A DNA stretch of 64,000 nt, from positions 248,001 through 312,000 of the forward strand of contig NZ_LZLQ01000015.1 in assembly GCF_001673315.1 (NCBI RefSeq), in the 5' to 3' direction. Under the pieces are notes generated by a model that made no database searches, was not told the origin of the DNA, and saw nothing but the letters and a program-made list of their open reading frames with translations. The DNA is from Mycobacterium asiaticum. GTDB taxonomy: Bacteria; Actinomycetota; Actinomycetes; Mycobacteriales; Mycobacteriaceae. A program made the position numbers and the translations under genes. Below, one piece after another: positions 8,470 through 18,513 of the stretch. Numbering within the stretch: the first letter of the stretch is position 1; each line of letters opens with the position of its first letter.

Positions 8470-9311
8470 ACCGACATCTCCTCTCGCTTGGCCGCGCGTG
8501 CACCGATGAACCGCAGGAGCAACAGCACGACGAAGGAGATCGACAGCAGCACAATGGAAATCGCGGCGGCACCTACGCGGTCGTCGTTCTCGATCAGAGT
8601 CCGAATCCACTGCGAGGACACTTCGGTCTTGCCCGGCACCGCGCCGCCGATCAACACGACCGAACCGAACTCACCGATAGCTCGCGAAAACGCCAGTCCG
8701 GCACCGGACAACAACGCGGGGAGCAACGACGGCAACACCACAGAGGTGAAGATCTTCGGGCCGTTCGCGCCCAGCGACGCCGCCGCCTCCTCGGTTTCCC
8801 GGTCGATTTCGAGCAGCACCGGTTGCACCGCGCGAACCACGAATGGCAACGTGACGAATGCCAGCGCAATCCCGACGCCCCATTCGGTGTGCTGCAAGTG
8901 CAGTCCCACGGGGCTTTGGTTGCCGTACAAGGCAAGCATCACCAGGCTGGCGACGATCGTGGGCAGCGCGAATGGTAGATCGATGACCGCATCGACGAGT
9001 CGCTTGCCCAGAAAGTCGTCGCGCACCAGCACCCAGGCGATCAGCAGGCCGAACACCGTGTTGAGCAGCGTCACGCCGACCGAGATGGTCAGCGTCACCC
9101 GCAGCGACTCCATCGCCGCGTGCGAGGTGGCGGCCAACCGGAACGCATCCCAGCCGCCGCTGATCGCCTGCCACAGGATCGCGGCCAGCGGCAGCAGCAC
9201 GATCACCGACAACCACAGCGTCGCCACCCCGACGCGCAACGAGGTGGTGCCTGCGCGGCCGGCGCCACGCACGGCGGGCGCCTCGTGTTCCGGGTTCACA
9301 ATCACGGTCAT
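8466..9311 (-). CDS. cysT: Sulfate ABC transporter permease CysT
   Basis: 281 residues, six membrane segments, EAA loop ETEEAAASLGANG then VVLPSL. The start ATG at 9311 is embedded in the subI stop, and the stop overlaps the cysW start, so subI, cysT and cysW are translationally coupled. Partner of CysW. Orthologue of Rv2399c. Confidence 0.93.
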   Translation of the reverse strand: MTVIVNPEHEAPAVRGAGRAGTTSLRVGVATLWLSVIVLLPLAAILWQAISGGWDAFRLAATSHAAMESLRVTLTISVGVTLLNTVFGLLIAWVLVRDDFLGKRLVDAVIDLPFALPTIVASLVMLALYGNQSPVGLHLQHTEWGVGIALAFVTLPFVVRAVQPVLLEIDRETEEAAASLGANGPKIFTSVVLPSLLPALLSGAGLAFSRAIGEFGSVVLIGGAVPGKTEVSSQWIRTLIENDDRVGAAAISIVLLSISFVVLLLLRFIGARAAKREEMSV

Positions 9312-10363
9312 CCGGTGGCCTGCGTGTAGATCTTGGTGATGCTGCCGGCGCTCTTGTCGAACAGTTGCGGGTCCACGGTGGCCCAACCACCGAGGTCGGT
9401 GATGGTCCATAGCTTCGCCGGCACCGGGAACTGGTCCCGGAACGCGGCCGCAACCGCTGGGTCGACGGGCCGAAACCCGGCCCGCGCCCACACCTGCTGG
9501 GCCTGGGCGGTGTACTGGAAGTTCTTGAACGCCGTGGCCGCCGCGAGGTGGGTACCGGTACGAATCACCGCCATCGGGTTCTCGATCCTGAACGTCTGCG
9601 GCGGGGTGACGTGTTCGACCGGCTTACCAGCGCGTTCGGCCGCGATGGCTTCGTTTTCATAGCTGATCAGAACGTCGCCGGTGCCCTGGACGAAAACGTC
9701 GCTGGCTTCCCGCCCCGAACTTGGACGCATCTTCACATGTTCCCTTACCAATCGGGTTACGAAGTCGATGCCCGCCTGACCGTTGCGACCGCCTTCGCTC
9801 TTCACAGCGTAGGGAGCCAGCAGATTCCACTTGGCCGAACCGGAACTCAGCGGGCTGGGGGTGATCACGGCGATGCCTGGGCGGAGCAGGTCATCCCAAT
9901 TCCTGATGTTCTTCGGGTTGCCTTTGCGCACCACCAGAGTCACCACCGAGCCGAACGGAATCCCCTTGGTGGCGTCGGTATTCCAGTCCTTGGCGACTTT
10001 GCCGGACTTGATCAGACGGGTGATGTCCGGCTCGACCGAGAAATTCACCAGATCGGCGGGCTTGCCTTCGGCGACCCCACGCGACTGGTCGCCGGAGGCG
10101 CCGTAGGAGGTGATCACTTGGATGCCTTTGCCTTCTTCGGAAGCATTGAACGCCGGAATCACCTTGCTCCAGCCGGGTTCAGCGACCGAATACGCAACCA
10201 ATGTGACGCTGGACTTCGCGTCGGCGAGGCCTCCGCCGCCGACTACATCGCTGGGCCCCCCGCGGCATGCCGCCAGGACACCGATCATGCCGACAACGAG
10301 CGCCAGCACAACGGGTAGTCGCCGATGCGCCACGGACCCGTTGTCGGCGAACAGCTGCGACAT
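9308..10363 (-). CDS. subI: Sulfate-binding lipoprotein
   Basis: 351 residues. N-terminal signal peptide with lipobox LAAC, so the mature protein is anchored to the outside of the plasma membrane. The rest is a periplasmic sulfate/thiosulfate-binding fold (VTLVAYSVAEPGW, SYGASGDQSR). The ATG at 10363 was chosen over an in-frame ATG at 10387 because GGAAGG sits six bases before it. First structural gene of the sulfate import operon and preceded by a polycysteine leader frame. Orthologue of Rv2400c. Confidence 0.94.
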   Translation of the reverse strand: MSQLFADNGSVAHRRLPVVLALVVGMIGVLAACRGGPSDVVGGGGLADAKSSVTLVAYSVAEPGWSKVIPAFNASEEGKGIQVITSYGASGDQSRGVAEGKPADLVNFSVEPDITRLIKSGKVAKDWNTDATKGIPFGSVVTLVVRKGNPKNIRNWDDLLRPGIAVITPSPLSSGSAKWNLLAPYAVKSEGGRNGQAGIDFVTRLVREHVKMRPSSGREASDVFVQGTGDVLISYENEAIAAERAGKPVEHVTPPQTFRIENPMAVIRTGTHLAAATAFKNFQYTAQAQQVWARAGFRPVDPAVAAAFRDQFPVPAKLWTITDLGGWATVDPQLFDKSAGSITKIYTQATG

Positions 10364-10478
10364 TGGTGACCTTCCGATGCGGGACATATGGAATCAGGGC
10401 CCCGTAGCTACGGATTGGCGATCAATCAGGTTCGAGGAAGTCACGAACTCCAGACCAAGCCGCGCACGGGTTTGGGAG

Positions 10479-10580
10479 TTAGCGACAACAGTGTGCGTCG
10501 GCCATGGCGCAGACCACCGCGACGCAAGAAGCACAGCCGGACGCCACGACGGGGCGCTCCAAAACACGGGCTGCGTGCAT
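10479..10580 (-). CDS. Leaderless 33-residue cysteine-rich leader peptide upstream of subI
   Basis: ATG-initiated frame beginning MHAARVLERPVV, then CASC, VVC, and ending HCCR before TAA: five Cys in the last 18 residues, with an adjacent pair two codons before the stop. The ATG sits seven bases after a TAGGCT -10 element, so the mRNA should be leaderless. The stop is 115 bases before the subI start. By analogy with the polycysteine attenuators of M. smegmatis sulfur operons, it is inferred to sense cysteine and gate sulfate import. It is too short for routine gene finders. Confidence 0.75.
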   Translation of the reverse strand: MHAARVLERPVVASGCASCVAVVCAMADAHCCR

Positions 10581-10587
10581 GTCGCGA

Positions 10588-10615
10588 AGCCTAACAGAGT
10601 TTGCGTAACCGGCAA
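10588..10615 (-). promoter_or_regulatory. Promoter of the leaderless subI leader transcript
   Basis: On the minus strand: TTGCCG (-35, 10610-10615), a 16-base spacer, then TAGGCT (-10, 10588-10593). Seven bases separate the -10 from the leader ATG at 10580, matching leaderless initiation. A well-formed SigA-type promoter by inspection. Confidence 0.65.
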
Positions 10616-10646
10616 TTTGAAAGGGAATTGGTCCCTGAGAGTCGAT

Positions 10647-10724
10647 TCAGTGCGTCAGCAGCCAGGTGAGGATGACGAGCGCGACGAGCGCGACGAGAAT
10701 CAGCGTGACGTGCGAACGTGGCAT
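10647..10724 (-). CDS. Putative 25-residue single-span membrane microprotein
   Basis: ATG to TGA, 25 codons. A short basic/polar start (MPRSH) is followed by an uninterrupted hydrophobic stretch (VTLILVALVALVILTWLL) long enough for one transmembrane helix, ending TH. It starts six bases after the stop of the 63-residue membrane protein gene, so it would be its operon partner. Only a weak ribosome binding site is visible. A membrane-like composition in a frame this short could arise by chance. I do not recognise a family. Confidence 0.45.
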   Translation of the reverse strand: MPRSHVTLILVALVALVILTWLLTH

Positions 10725-10730
10725 CGCCGG

Positions 10731-10922
10731 CTATCCGGACGCCTCGTCGGTGTGGCGGCGGCCAACCAGCTGGATCCCCTTGCCCAGCGCCGCGTCCAGG
10801 ACGGTCGCCAGGCAATATGCCACGAACAGCACGATCGGCATCACCGTCAGGGCCTGGAGCACGAAGGGTACGCCGGAGAGCCACAGCTCGACGCCGTCCC
10901 ACCAACTCAAGAACCCGTTCAC
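10731..10922 (-). CDS. Small membrane protein (Rv2401A-like)
   Basis: 63 residues from GTG at 10922 (VNGFLSWWDGVELWL...), with one or two hydrophobic segments (about residues 16-45) and a basic C-terminus (GRRHTDEASG). AGGGTGG precedes the GTG by five bases. A second GTG three codons upstream (10931) is possible. It occupies the place of Rv2401A between subI and the divergent trehalase gene. Function unknown. Confidence 0.55.
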   Translation of the reverse strand: MNGFLSWWDGVELWLSGVPFVLQALTVMPIVLFVAYCLATVLDAALGKGIQLVGRRHTDEASG

Positions 10923-11054
10923 CGCGTCCACCCTATTGGTCGGGTCACTCGAAGCCAACGTGGCCCGATCGTCGGAGCGCTCGAGTTGTCGCACCCGGTA
11001 ACACCTAGGTTGCGGTGGTGGACGCGAACCGGGTCGACGTTCGATGATGTCGGG

Positions 11055-13112
11055 ATGGTCCTGCACGCCGATTCCGCCGACTCAGTCAACGACCGACTTG
11101 CATCTTCGATCGACGACCTGCCCGCGATCCCTGCGACCAGTGAACTTCAGCCAATCGACGCCGCCGCCGAACTTGATTCGCTGGCGCCCTACGTGTCGAG
11201 TTCGCCGTCGCGGAATCCGTTCCCGCCGATTGCCGACTACGCGTTTCTGTCCGACTGGGAAACCACCTGCCTGATCTCCCCGGCGGGCTCGGTGGAGTGG
11301 CTGTGCGTGCCGCGACCGGATTCTCCCAGCGTGTTCGGTGCGATTCTGGACCGCAGTGCCGGCCACTTCCGGATCGGCCCGTACGGCGTCTCGGTGCCCT
11401 CGGCACGGCGCTACCTGCCCGGCAGCCTGATCATGGAAACCACCTGGCAAACCCATACTGGATGGTTGATCGTGCGCGACGCGCTGGTGATGGGTCGATG
11501 GCACGACATCGAACGGCGGTCACGCACGCACCGGCGGACGCCGATGGACTGGGACGCCGAGCACATCCTGTTGCGCACCGTGCGGTGCGTCAGCGGCACG
11601 GTCGAGCTGATGATGAGCTGCGAGCCGGCCTTCGACTACCACCGCGTCGGCACCACCTGGGAGTACTCGGCGAACGCCTACGGCGAGGCAATCGCACGCG
11701 CCAGCAAGCAACCGGACGCCCACCCGACACTGCGGCTGACCACCAATCTCAATATCGGACTCGAGGGTCGGGAAGCGCGCGCCCGCACCCGGATGAAGGA
11801 AGGCGACGACATCTTCGTCGCGCTGAGCTGGACAAAGCACCCGGCGCCACAAACCTACGAAGAAGCCGCCGACAAGATGTGGCAGACCACCGAGTGCTGG
11901 CGCCAATGGATCAACATCGGAAACTTCCCAGACCACCCGTGGCGCGCCTACCTGCAGCGCAGCGCGCTGACCCTGAAGGGATTGACGTACTCGCCCACCG
12001 GCGCGCTGCTGGCAGCCAGCACCACATCGCTGCCGGAGACACCGCGCGGCGAACGCAACTGGGACTACCGCTACTCCTGGATCCGTGACTCGACCTTCGC
12101 GCTGTGGGGCCTCTACACGATCGGCCTGGACCGGGAAGCCGACGACTTCTTCGCGTTCATCGCCGACGTTTCCGGCGCCAACAGCGACGAGCGCCATCCA
12201 CTGCAGGTGATGTACGGAGTGGGAGGCGAACGCAGTCTGGTCGAAGAGGAACTGCACCACCTGTCCGGCTATGACCACGCCCGCCCGGTGCGAATCGGCA
12301 ACGGCGCCTACAACCAGATGCAGCACGACATCTGGGGCTCGATCCTCGACTCGTTCTACCTGCACGCAAGGTCCCGGGAGCAAGTACCGGAGAACCTGTG
12401 GCCGGTGCTGAAGAAGCAGGTGGAAGAAGCGATCGAGCACTGGCGCGAACCCGACCGCGGCATCTGGGAGGTACGCGGGGAACCGCAGCACTTCACCTCC
12501 TCGAAGGTGATGTGCTGGGTCGCGCTGGACCGCGGCGCCAAGCTGGCCGAACGACAGGGCGAGAAGAGCTACGCCCAGCAGTGGCGCAAGATCGCCGAGG
12601 AGATCAAGCAGGACATCCTGCAGCACGGTGTGGACGATCGCGGCGTGTTCACCCAGCGGTACGGCAGCGACGCGTTGGACGCATCACTACTGCTGGTGGT
12701 GCTGACCCGGTTCCTGCCCCCGGACGACCCGCGAGTGCGCAACACGGTGCTGGCCATCGCCGACGAACTCACCGAGGAAGGCCTGGTGCTGCGATACCGG
12801 GTAGAGGAGACCGACGACGGTTTGTCCGGCGAGGAAGGCACGTTCACCATCTGCTCGTTCTGGCTGGTGTCGGCGCTGGTGGAGATCGGTGAGGTGGCCC
12901 GGGCCAAGCGGCTGTGCGAACGGTTGCTCGCCTACGCCAGCCCGTTGCACCTCTACGCCGAGGAGATCGAGCCGCGCACCGGCCGGCACCTGGGCAACTT
13001 CCCGCAGGCGTTCACCCACCTGGCTCTGATCAACGCGGTAGTGCATGTGATCCGGGCCGAGGAGGAGGCCGACGGGTCGGGAGCGTTTCAGCCCGCCAAC
13101 GCGCCGGTGTGA
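11055..13112 (+). CDS. treH: Trehalase, glycoside hydrolase family 15
   Basis: 685 residues. An N-terminal acidic tail is followed by the GH15 N-terminal domain from about residue 55 ([26 protein letters not shown]) and the (alpha/alpha)6 catalytic domain ([26 protein letters not shown] near the C-terminus). The family member from M. smegmatis and Rv2402 is a phosphate- and magnesium-dependent trehalase, so it hydrolyses trehalose to glucose. I chose the ATG at 11055. A much longer open frame extends upstream, but it crosses the subI leader and looks non-coding. It converges with lppR, with two bases between stops. Confidence 0.9.
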   Translation: MVLHADSADSVNDRLASSIDDLPAIPATSELQPIDAAAELDSLAPYVSSSPSRNPFPPIADYAFLSDWETTCLISPAGSVEWLCVPRPDSPSVFGAILDRSAGHFRIGPYGVSVPSARRYLPGSLIMETTWQTHTGWLIVRDALVMGRWHDIERRSRTHRRTPMDWDAEHILLRTVRCVSGTVELMMSCEPAFDYHRVGTTWEYSANAYGEAIARASKQPDAHPTLRLTTNLNIGLEGREARARTRMKEGDDIFVALSWTKHPAPQTYEEAADKMWQTTECWRQWINIGNFPDHPWRAYLQRSALTLKGLTYSPTGALLAASTTSLPETPRGERNWDYRYSWIRDSTFALWGLYTIGLDREADDFFAFIADVSGANSDERHPLQVMYGVGGERSLVEEELHHLSGYDHARPVRIGNGAYNQMQHDIWGSILDSFYLHARSREQVPENLWPVLKKQVEEAIEHWREPDRGIWEVRGEPQHFTSSKVMCWVALDRGAKLAERQGEKSYAQQWRKIAEEIKQDILQHGVDDRGVFTQRYGSDALDASLLLVVLTRFLPPDDPRVRNTVLAIADELTEEGLVLRYRVEETDDGLSGEEGTFTICSFWLVSALVEIGEVARAKRLCERLLAYASPLHLYAEEIEPRTGRHLGNFPQAFTHLALINAVVHVIRAEEEADGSGAFQPANAPV

Positions 13113-13114
13113 CG

Positions 13115-13879
13115 TCAGCTGCGCGCGCTGATCTTGTCCATCACCGCGCGGGCGATCGTGATGGCGCTGGTGTGCGGATCCCCCGTCCCCGGGTCAGACG
13201 AGCGTTGAAGGCTGAAGAAAGCGACCTCCACCTCCACCAAACAATTCACTCGTAACCCGATGGCCCGCGCTTGCGGCCTGCGCCCGGCGGTTGCGCCGGT
13301 GGCCTGCACGTAGACCGTTGCAGCGAGCACGGAGTTGTCCACCCGGACATCGGTGACCTCGTCGGTGAAGTTGAGCGCGCCCCCCGAGATCGTCACAGTT
13401 TTGCCGTTGCAGCCGTTCCACTGCCGGCTGAACTCGGCGAACAGTGCGCTGGCGTCGGCAGCGTTGGGCAGTGCCACCACCGCTTCGGCGACACTGATGA
13501 CTTTGCCGGATTCACCCGCGCTCCACCATGTTTCACGAGCGACATGCTTGACTTCGGCGGATTCGTAGGCGTTCCGGATCGTCATCGTCGTGACGCCCGC
13601 GCACTCGGCGGGCGCGATGTCGCCCAACCCGGGCTGCAACTTCTCCGGACCGCCGAAACGCGGCGGCAGGCGCGGATCTCCCTTGAACGGCTGATTGAGC
13701 ATGTTGGCCAGCACCACGTCGTCGAGCAGCACCCCCTTGATGACGTCGCCGATCAGCGGGTTCGGCTTCAACCCGGCGGCGGGGCGCGCGGAGCCGGCTA
13801 CCGCGTGCGTGCACCCGGTCACCAGCGACGCCACCAGCAGTGCGGCAGGCCAGCAGCGCCTGCCCCGCACGAAAGCCAT
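13115..13879 (-). CDS. lppR: Lipoprotein LppR
   Basis: 254 residues. Signal peptide with lipobox LVTGC, then a secreted sensor-like domain of the kind found in mycobacterial Lpp proteins (PknH sensor-like family, including [18 protein letters not shown] and the late [10 protein letters not shown]). Conserved Cys pairs are visible (residues in APAEC and WNGC). Function unknown. It lies two bases after lepA and is probably cotranscribed. Orthologue of Rv2403c. Confidence 0.82.
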   Translation of the reverse strand: MAFVRGRRCWPAALLVASLVTGCTHAVAGSARPAAGLKPNPLIGDVIKGVLLDDVVLANMLNQPFKGDPRLPPRFGGPEKLQPGLGDIAPAECAGVTTMTIRNAYESAEVKHVARETWWSAGESGKVISVAEAVVALPNAADASALFAEFSRQWNGCNGKTVTISGGALNFTDEVTDVRVDNSVLAATVYVQATGATAGRRPQARAIGLRVNCLVEVEVAFFSLQRSSDPGTGDPHTSAITIARAVMDKISARS

Positions 13880-13881
13880 CG

Positions 13882-15792
13882 CTACTTTTTGCCCTTGTCC
13901 CCCGCGGTCTCGGTGGACAACGCGGCGACAAACGCTTCCTGCGGCACATCCACCCGCCCAATGGTTTTCATTCGCTTCTTGCCCTCCTTCTGCTTCTCCA
14001 GCAGTTTGCGCTTGCGGGTGATATCCCCGCCGTAGCACTTGGACAGCACATCCTTGCGGATGGCGCGAATGTTTTCTCGGGCAATGATCTTCGACCCGAT
14101 CGCGGCCTGCACCGGCACTTCGAACTGCTGGCGCGGAATCAGCTCCTTGAGCTTGGTGGTCATCTTGTTTCCGTAAGCGAACGCCGAATCCTTATGCACG
14201 ATGGCGCTGAACGCGTCGACCGCTTCGCCCTGCAACAGGATGTCGACCTTCACCAGTTGCGCCTCCTGCTCACCGGCCTCCTCATAGTCGAGGCTGGCGT
14301 AGCCGCGGGTGCGTGACTTCAGCGAGTCGAAGAAGTCGAAGATGATCTCCCCCAACGGCATTGTGTAGCGCAGTTCCACTCGTTCGGGCGACAGATAATC
14401 CATGCCGCCCAGCTCGCCGCGGCGCGATTGGCTGAGTTCCATGATGGTGCCGATGAATTCGCTGGGCGAGATGATGGTGGTCTTCACGATCGGCTCGTAG
14501 ACGGTGCGGATCTTGCCCTCCGGCCAGTCCGACGGGTTGGTGACCACGATCTCGGTGTTGTCTTCTTTTTCGACGCGGTACACGACGTTGGGCGAGGTGG
14601 AAATCAGGTCCAGGTCGAACTCGCGCTCCAGCCGTTCTCGGGTGATCTCCATGTGCAGCAAACCCAGAAAGCCACAACGGAATCCGAAGCCCAGCGCCAC
14701 GGAGGTCTCCGGCTCGTAGGTCAGGGCGGCGTCGTTGAGTTGCAGCTTGTCCAGCGCGTCGCGCAGGTTCGGGTAGTCCGATCCGTCGACGGGATACAGG
14801 CCCGAGTAGACCATCGGCCTGGGTTCGCGATAGCCGGTCAACGCCTCCTTGGCGCCGTTGCGCGCCGTCGTCACCGTGTCGCCGACCTTGGACTGGCGAA
14901 CGTCTTTCACCCCAGTGATCAGGTAACCCACCTCACCGACGCCCAACCCCGCGCTGGCCTTCGGTTCGGGTGAGACGATGCCGACCTCGAGCAGTTCGTG
15001 AGTGGCACCGGTGGACATCATCGCGATGCGTTCGCGCGGGGTGATCTTGCCGTCGACAACACGCACGTAGGTCACCACGCCGCGGTAGATGTCGTAGACG
15101 GAATCGAAGATCATTGCGCGGGTAGGCGCGTCGGCATCGCCCTGCGGGGGCGGCACCTCACGCACCACGTGATCGAGCAGATCGGCGACGCCTTCGCCGG
15201 TTTTGCCGGATACCCGCAGCACGTCGCTGGGCTCGCAGCCGATGATGTGGGCGATCTCGCCCGCGTAGCGGTCCGGGTCGGCGGCCGGCAGGTCGATCTT
15301 GTTCAGCACCGGAATGATGTGCAGGTCGCGGTCCAGCGCCAGATACAGGTTGGCCAGCGTCTGGGCTTCGATGCCCTGGGCGGCATCGACCAGCAGCACC
15401 GCGCCCTCGCACGCCTCCAGCGCCCGCGATACCTCGTAGGTGAAGTCGACGTGGCCGGGGGTGTCGATGAGGTGCAGGACAAACTCTTTCCCGGCCTCGG
15501 CACCGGAGGACAACGTCCAGGGCAGCCGTACGTTCTGGGCCTTGATGGTGATACCGCGTTCGCGCTCGATGTCCATCCGGTCCAGGTACTGGGCCCGCAT
15601 CGAGCGCTCGTCAACCACTCCGGTCAACTGCAGCATGCGGTCGGCCAGCGTCGATTTGCCGTGGTCGATATGAGCGATGATGCAGAAGTTCCGAATCTGT
15701 GCCGGCGCAGTGAAGGTCTTGTCGGCGAAACTGCTGATGGGAATCTCCTGGTTGAGCGGATTATCAGTAAGCCCAGCGTATCGGTGCCCCAC
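13882..15792 (-). CDS. lepA: Elongation factor 4 (LepA), ribosome back-translocating GTPase
   Basis: 636 residues from a GTG start. G1 motif [10 protein letters not shown]3 DTPGH, G4 NKID, then domains II, III, V and the basic LepA C-terminal domain ([23 protein letters not shown], shown here only as its beginning [15 protein letters not shown]). Membrane/ribosome-associated translational GTPase. The true start may be a few codons downstream, since conservation begins at [15 protein letters not shown]. Orthologue of Rv2404c. Confidence 0.95.
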   Translation of the reverse strand: MGHRYAGLTDNPLNQEIPISSFADKTFTAPAQIRNFCIIAHIDHGKSTLADRMLQLTGVVDERSMRAQYLDRMDIERERGITIKAQNVRLPWTLSSGAEAGKEFVLHLIDTPGHVDFTYEVSRALEACEGAVLLVDAAQGIEAQTLANLYLALDRDLHIIPVLNKIDLPAADPDRYAGEIAHIIGCEPSDVLRVSGKTGEGVADLLDHVVREVPPPQGDADAPTRAMIFDSVYDIYRGVVTYVRVVDGKITPRERIAMMSTGATHELLEVGIVSPEPKASAGLGVGEVGYLITGVKDVRQSKVGDTVTTARNGAKEALTGYREPRPMVYSGLYPVDGSDYPNLRDALDKLQLNDAALTYEPETSVALGFGFRCGFLGLLHMEITRERLEREFDLDLISTSPNVVYRVEKEDNTEIVVTNPSDWPEGKIRTVYEPIVKTTIISPSEFIGTIMELSQSRRGELGGMDYLSPERVELRYTMPLGEIIFDFFDSLKSRTRGYASLDYEEAGEQEAQLVKVDILLQGEAVDAFSAIVHKDSAFAYGNKMTTKLKELIPRQQFEVPVQAAIGSKIIARENIRAIRKDVLSKCYGGDITRKRKLLEKQKEGKKRMKTIGRVDVPQEAFVAALSTETAGDKGKK

Positions 15793-15837
15793 AGCCTGGA
15801 CACAATTCTGCTTTCGAAGCCGCTCTCGCTACGCGTC

Positions 15838-15843
15838 TATGCT
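15838..15843 (+). promoter_or_regulatory. -10 element placing the PemK-like gene on a leaderless mRNA
   Basis: TATGCT followed by six bases and then the ATG at 15850. This leaves no room for a ribosome binding site, so the transcript is probably leaderless. Inferred from spacing. Confidence 0.5.
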
Positions 15844-15849
15844 GCAAAC

Positions 15850-16461
15850 ATGGCACCGGACAGGAAGTCGCCCGGCAAGTCACAGTGGAAGACGTTTCAG
15901 CGTTTCGCGGAGAACCTGGTCAACGAGGCTCCGAAAGTTGTCCAGCGACTGCAGAACACGCAAGAGACGCTGCGGACCATCCAGCAAGCGGTAAAGATCA
16001 CCGCGAACATCATGGCGATGGGTCTACCGGCCGCGCCCGCTGAGATCACTGCCGGCCGGCCCGTGACGAAAACCAGCTTTCCCACCGCACAACGTGCCCG
16101 CAAGGTCACCTACGCGCCGGACCTCGACGGCCGGGCGGATCCGGGTGAAATCGTCTGGACGTGGGTGGCCTACGAGGATGACCCCACGCGTGGCAAGGAC
16201 CGACCGGTGCTGGTGGTCGGGCGGGAGCGCACCGTGCTGCTGGGACTGATGTTGTCCAGCCAGGAACGCCACCAGGACGACCGGGACTGGGTGAAGATCG
16301 GGGCCGGCGACTGGGACTACGAGGGCAGACAGAGCTGGGTGCGGCTGGATCGGGTGCTGGACGTGCCTGAAGAGGGCATCCGCCGCGAAGGCGCCATCCT
16401 GGATCGGGAGATTTTCGACGTGGTGGCTGCCCGGTTGCGCGCGCAGTACTCCTGGCGCTAG
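15850..16461 (+). CDS. PemK/MazF-like family protein
   Basis: 203 residues. N-terminal 90 residues are basic and helical (WKTFQRFAENLVNEAPKVV). From about residue 95 there is a PemK/MazF-type beta-barrel (GEIVWTWVAYEDDPTRGKDRPVLVVGRE). No antitoxin gene is adjacent and the protein is nearly twice the size of MazF toxins, so calling it a toxin would be unsafe. Divergent from lepA, with a leaderless-type promoter. Orthologue of Rv2405. Confidence 0.75.
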   Translation: MAPDRKSPGKSQWKTFQRFAENLVNEAPKVVQRLQNTQETLRTIQQAVKITANIMAMGLPAAPAEITAGRPVTKTSFPTAQRARKVTYAPDLDGRADPGEIVWTWVAYEDDPTRGKDRPVLVVGRERTVLLGLMLSSQERHQDDRDWVKIGAGDWDYEGRQSWVRLDRVLDVPEEGIRREGAILDREIFDVVAARLRAQYSWR

Positions 16462-16502
16462 TTCACCTTCTCCGGGCGCTGGTTCACCTTCTCCGGGCGC
16501 CG
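16461..16502. repeat. 21-bp tandem duplication
   Basis: Two copies of a 21-base unit starting GTTCACCTTCTCCGGGCGC, the first beginning in the stop codon region of the PemK-like gene. Non-coding. It probably arose by slippage. Confidence 0.85.
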
Positions 16503-16566
16503 AACCCGGCCGTCATCTTCCGCTGCGGATCTCGCAGCCACTTGGGCTCGCGCAGCAGGCCCGCCT

Positions 16567-16995
16567 TCAGCCCTGGGTGATGTAGGACTGCAGCTGCTGC
16601 TGCTCCGCTTCGAGTTCGCCCATCCGTGTCTTCACCACGTCGCCGATGCTGACAATGCCGATCAGCTTGCGACCGTCGAGCACCGGCACGTGACGCACCC
16701 GGTTCTGTGTCATCAGCACGCTGACGCTGTCGACCGTGTCGCCCTTGGTGCAGGTGGTGATGGCGTTGGTCATGATTTTGGAGACTGGACGGGACAGCAC
16801 ACTGGCGCCGTGAACGTGTAGCTGCCGCACGACGTCGCGCTCTGACACGATGCCCACCACGCCTTCGTCGCCGACCACCACCATGGCGCCGATATTCTGT
16901 TCGGCCAAACCGGCAAGCAGTTCCCGGACTGTCGCGTCGGGGTTGATCGTCGTCACCGCCGCACCCTTATTCCGCAAGACGTCCGCGATCCGCAT
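16567..16995 (-). CDS. Two-CBS-domain protein
   Basis: 142 residues made of two CBS domains (about 7-60 and 73-130; GIVSERDVVRQL and GIVSIGDVVKTRM) and a short Gln-rich tail. CBS pairs usually bind adenosine nucleotides and regulate a partner, but no fused catalytic domain is present. Start ATG is preceded by GGGAGG. Orthologue of Rv2406c. Confidence 0.88.
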   Translation of the reverse strand: MRIADVLRNKGAAVTTINPDATVRELLAGLAEQNIGAMVVVGDEGVVGIVSERDVVRQLHVHGASVLSRPVSKIMTNAITTCTKGDTVDSVSVLMTQNRVRHVPVLDGRKLIGIVSIGDVVKTRMGELEAEQQQLQSYITQG

Positions 16996-17115
16996 CTAGG
17001 CCTCCCGTTCCTGGGCTTGATAGTGATCAGATTCACACCAGGCTACGGCTAAGCCGCTCGCCGGGAAAGCGACCGTTTGAATCCGTGACCCGAACGGGTT
17101 GGTAAAGATAAGGCC

Positions 17116-17958
17116 ATGATCGAGGTCACCCTGCTTGGTACCGGAAGTCCCATCCCTGACCCAAACCGCGCCGGACCCGCGACCCTGGTCCGGGCCGGCG
17201 GCCAGCAGTTTCTGGTGGATTGCGGGCGCGGAGTGTTGCAACGTGCCGCGGCGGTCGGCGTGGGTGCCGCCAACTTGTCGGCGCTGCTGCTCACCCACCT
17301 GCATAGCGACCACATCGCCGAACTGGGCGACGTGCTCATCACCGGCTGGGTGACCAACTTCACGCCTCACCCGCCCCCGATGCAGATCATCGGCCCGCCG
17401 GGCACGGCGGAGGTGGTGGAGGCGACGCTCAGGGCGTTCGGCCACGACATCGACTACCGCATCGCTCACCACGCGGACCTGAACGCACCGCCGCCTGTCG
17501 AAGTACACGAGCACACCGAGGGTCTGGTGTGGGACCGCGATGGCGTGAAGATCCGGGTGGCCCCCACCGACCACCGTCCGGTCGCGCCGACGATCGGGTT
17601 CCGGATCGAATTCGACGGCACCGCAGTGGTGCTCGCCGGCGACACGGTGCCGTGCGCCAGTCTGGACGAATTATCTTCGGGTGCAGACGCTTTGGTGCAT
17701 ACGGTAATCCGAAAAGATGTTCTCACCCAGGTTCCGCAGCAGCGCGTCAAGGATGTGTGCGACTACCACTCGTCGGTCCAGGAGGCGGCCGCCACCGCGA
17801 CCCGGGCCGGCGTGGCGACCTTGATCATGACCCACTACGTGCCTGCTATCGCTCCCGGGCAAGAAGAGCAGTGGCGGGAATTGGCAGCCGCTGAGTTCCG
17901 CGGGCAGATCGAGCTGGGTGACGACCTGCACCGGGTTGAGGTGCACCCGCGGGCGTAG
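17116..17958 (+). CDS. rnz: Ribonuclease Z-like metallo-beta-lactamase hydrolase
   Basis: 280 residues of metallo-beta-lactamase fold. Metal-binding HLHSDH is visible at about residue 58, and the later metal ligands include the Asp in LAGDT and the His in MTHYVP. The closest family is RNase Z/ElaC, which trims tRNA 3' ends. The characteristic long exosite is short here, so another nuclease/hydrolase role is possible. Orthologue of Rv2407. Confidence 0.85.
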   Translation: MIEVTLLGTGSPIPDPNRAGPATLVRAGGQQFLVDCGRGVLQRAAAVGVGAANLSALLLTHLHSDHIAELGDVLITGWVTNFTPHPPPMQIIGPPGTAEVVEATLRAFGHDIDYRIAHHADLNAPPPVEVHEHTEGLVWDRDGVKIRVAPTDHRPVAPTIGFRIEFDGTAVVLAGDTVPCASLDELSSGADALVHTVIRKDVLTQVPQQRVKDVCDYHSSVQEAAATATRAGVATLIMTHYVPAIAPGQEEQWRELAAAEFRGQIELGDDLHRVEVHPRA

Positions 17959-18134
17959 TTCGCCGGCCCCGTCAACCCGGTTGGGATCGGGGCGCCGAAG
18001 ATTCGTGTACAGGGGCGCACCGGATTGCCGTTAGACTCGTACTCACGCATGGCAGGCAATTGCGCGCGAAACGCATGTCTTCGGGAATGAATCGCGATAC
18101 GATCCGCTCCTGCCGTTCTGATATGAGGTGCGGG

Positions 18135-18506
18135 ATGTCGTGGTTCGTCGCAGGCCCAGAGGCGATGGCCGCTGCTGCGAGAGACCTCGCTGGTATCGGG
18201 TCCGCGATCGCCGAGTCCAACGGGAACGCTGCCGCCCCTACCACTGCCATACCGGCGTCTGCCGCTGACGCGGTTTCCGGCCTCGTCGCACAGCTCTACA
18301 GCGCCCACGCACAGACGTATCAGGACATCAGCGCCCAGATGGCGTCGTTTCACGACCAGTTCGTGCGGGCGCTGAATTCTGACGGCGCCGCGTACGCCAA
18401 CGCCGAGTCGGCCGCCGCAGCACAACTGCGGGACGGACTGAACGCGATAAATGCCCCGGCACGCCAACTACTGGGCCAGCTGCCGAATCCAAGCGCAAAC
18501 GGCTGA
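18135..18506 (+). CDS. PE family protein
   Basis: 123 residues, essentially only the PE domain: MSWFVAGPE at the N-terminus, two helices, and YANAE at about residue 90, which fits the YxxxD/E type VII secretion signal. A short tail follows, with no PGRS or enzymatic domain. No PPE or ESX gene is adjacent. Start chosen for the PE motif and an AGGTG upstream. It sits where M. tuberculosis has PE24 (Rv2408). A strong hairpin follows the gene. Confidence 0.82.
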   Translation: MSWFVAGPEAMAAAARDLAGIGSAIAESNGNAAAPTTAIPASAADAVSGLVAQLYSAHAQTYQDISAQMASFHDQFVRALNSDGAAYANAESAAAAQLRDGLNAINAPARQLLGQLPNPSANG

Positions 18507-18513
18507 ACCGCGA

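Noticed and set aside
10110..11054. Upstream extension of the trehalase frame by about 315 codons
   Set aside because: It crosses the subI coding start, the Cys leader promoter and the small membrane genes on the other strand, and is unlike GH15 proteins. The family starts near 11055.
14998..15849. N-terminal extension of the PemK-like gene antisense to lepA
   Set aside because: It overlaps the lepA GTPase domain and has no motif. A leaderless promoter places the start at 15850.
15850..16461. Toxin-antitoxin module
   Set aside because: The MazF-like domain is in a large protein with no adjacent antitoxin frame, so a TA system is not supported.
16996..17574. 192-codon minus-strand frame over the RNase Z-like gene
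   Set aside because: Shadow of the conserved metallo-hydrolase frame with no start signal.
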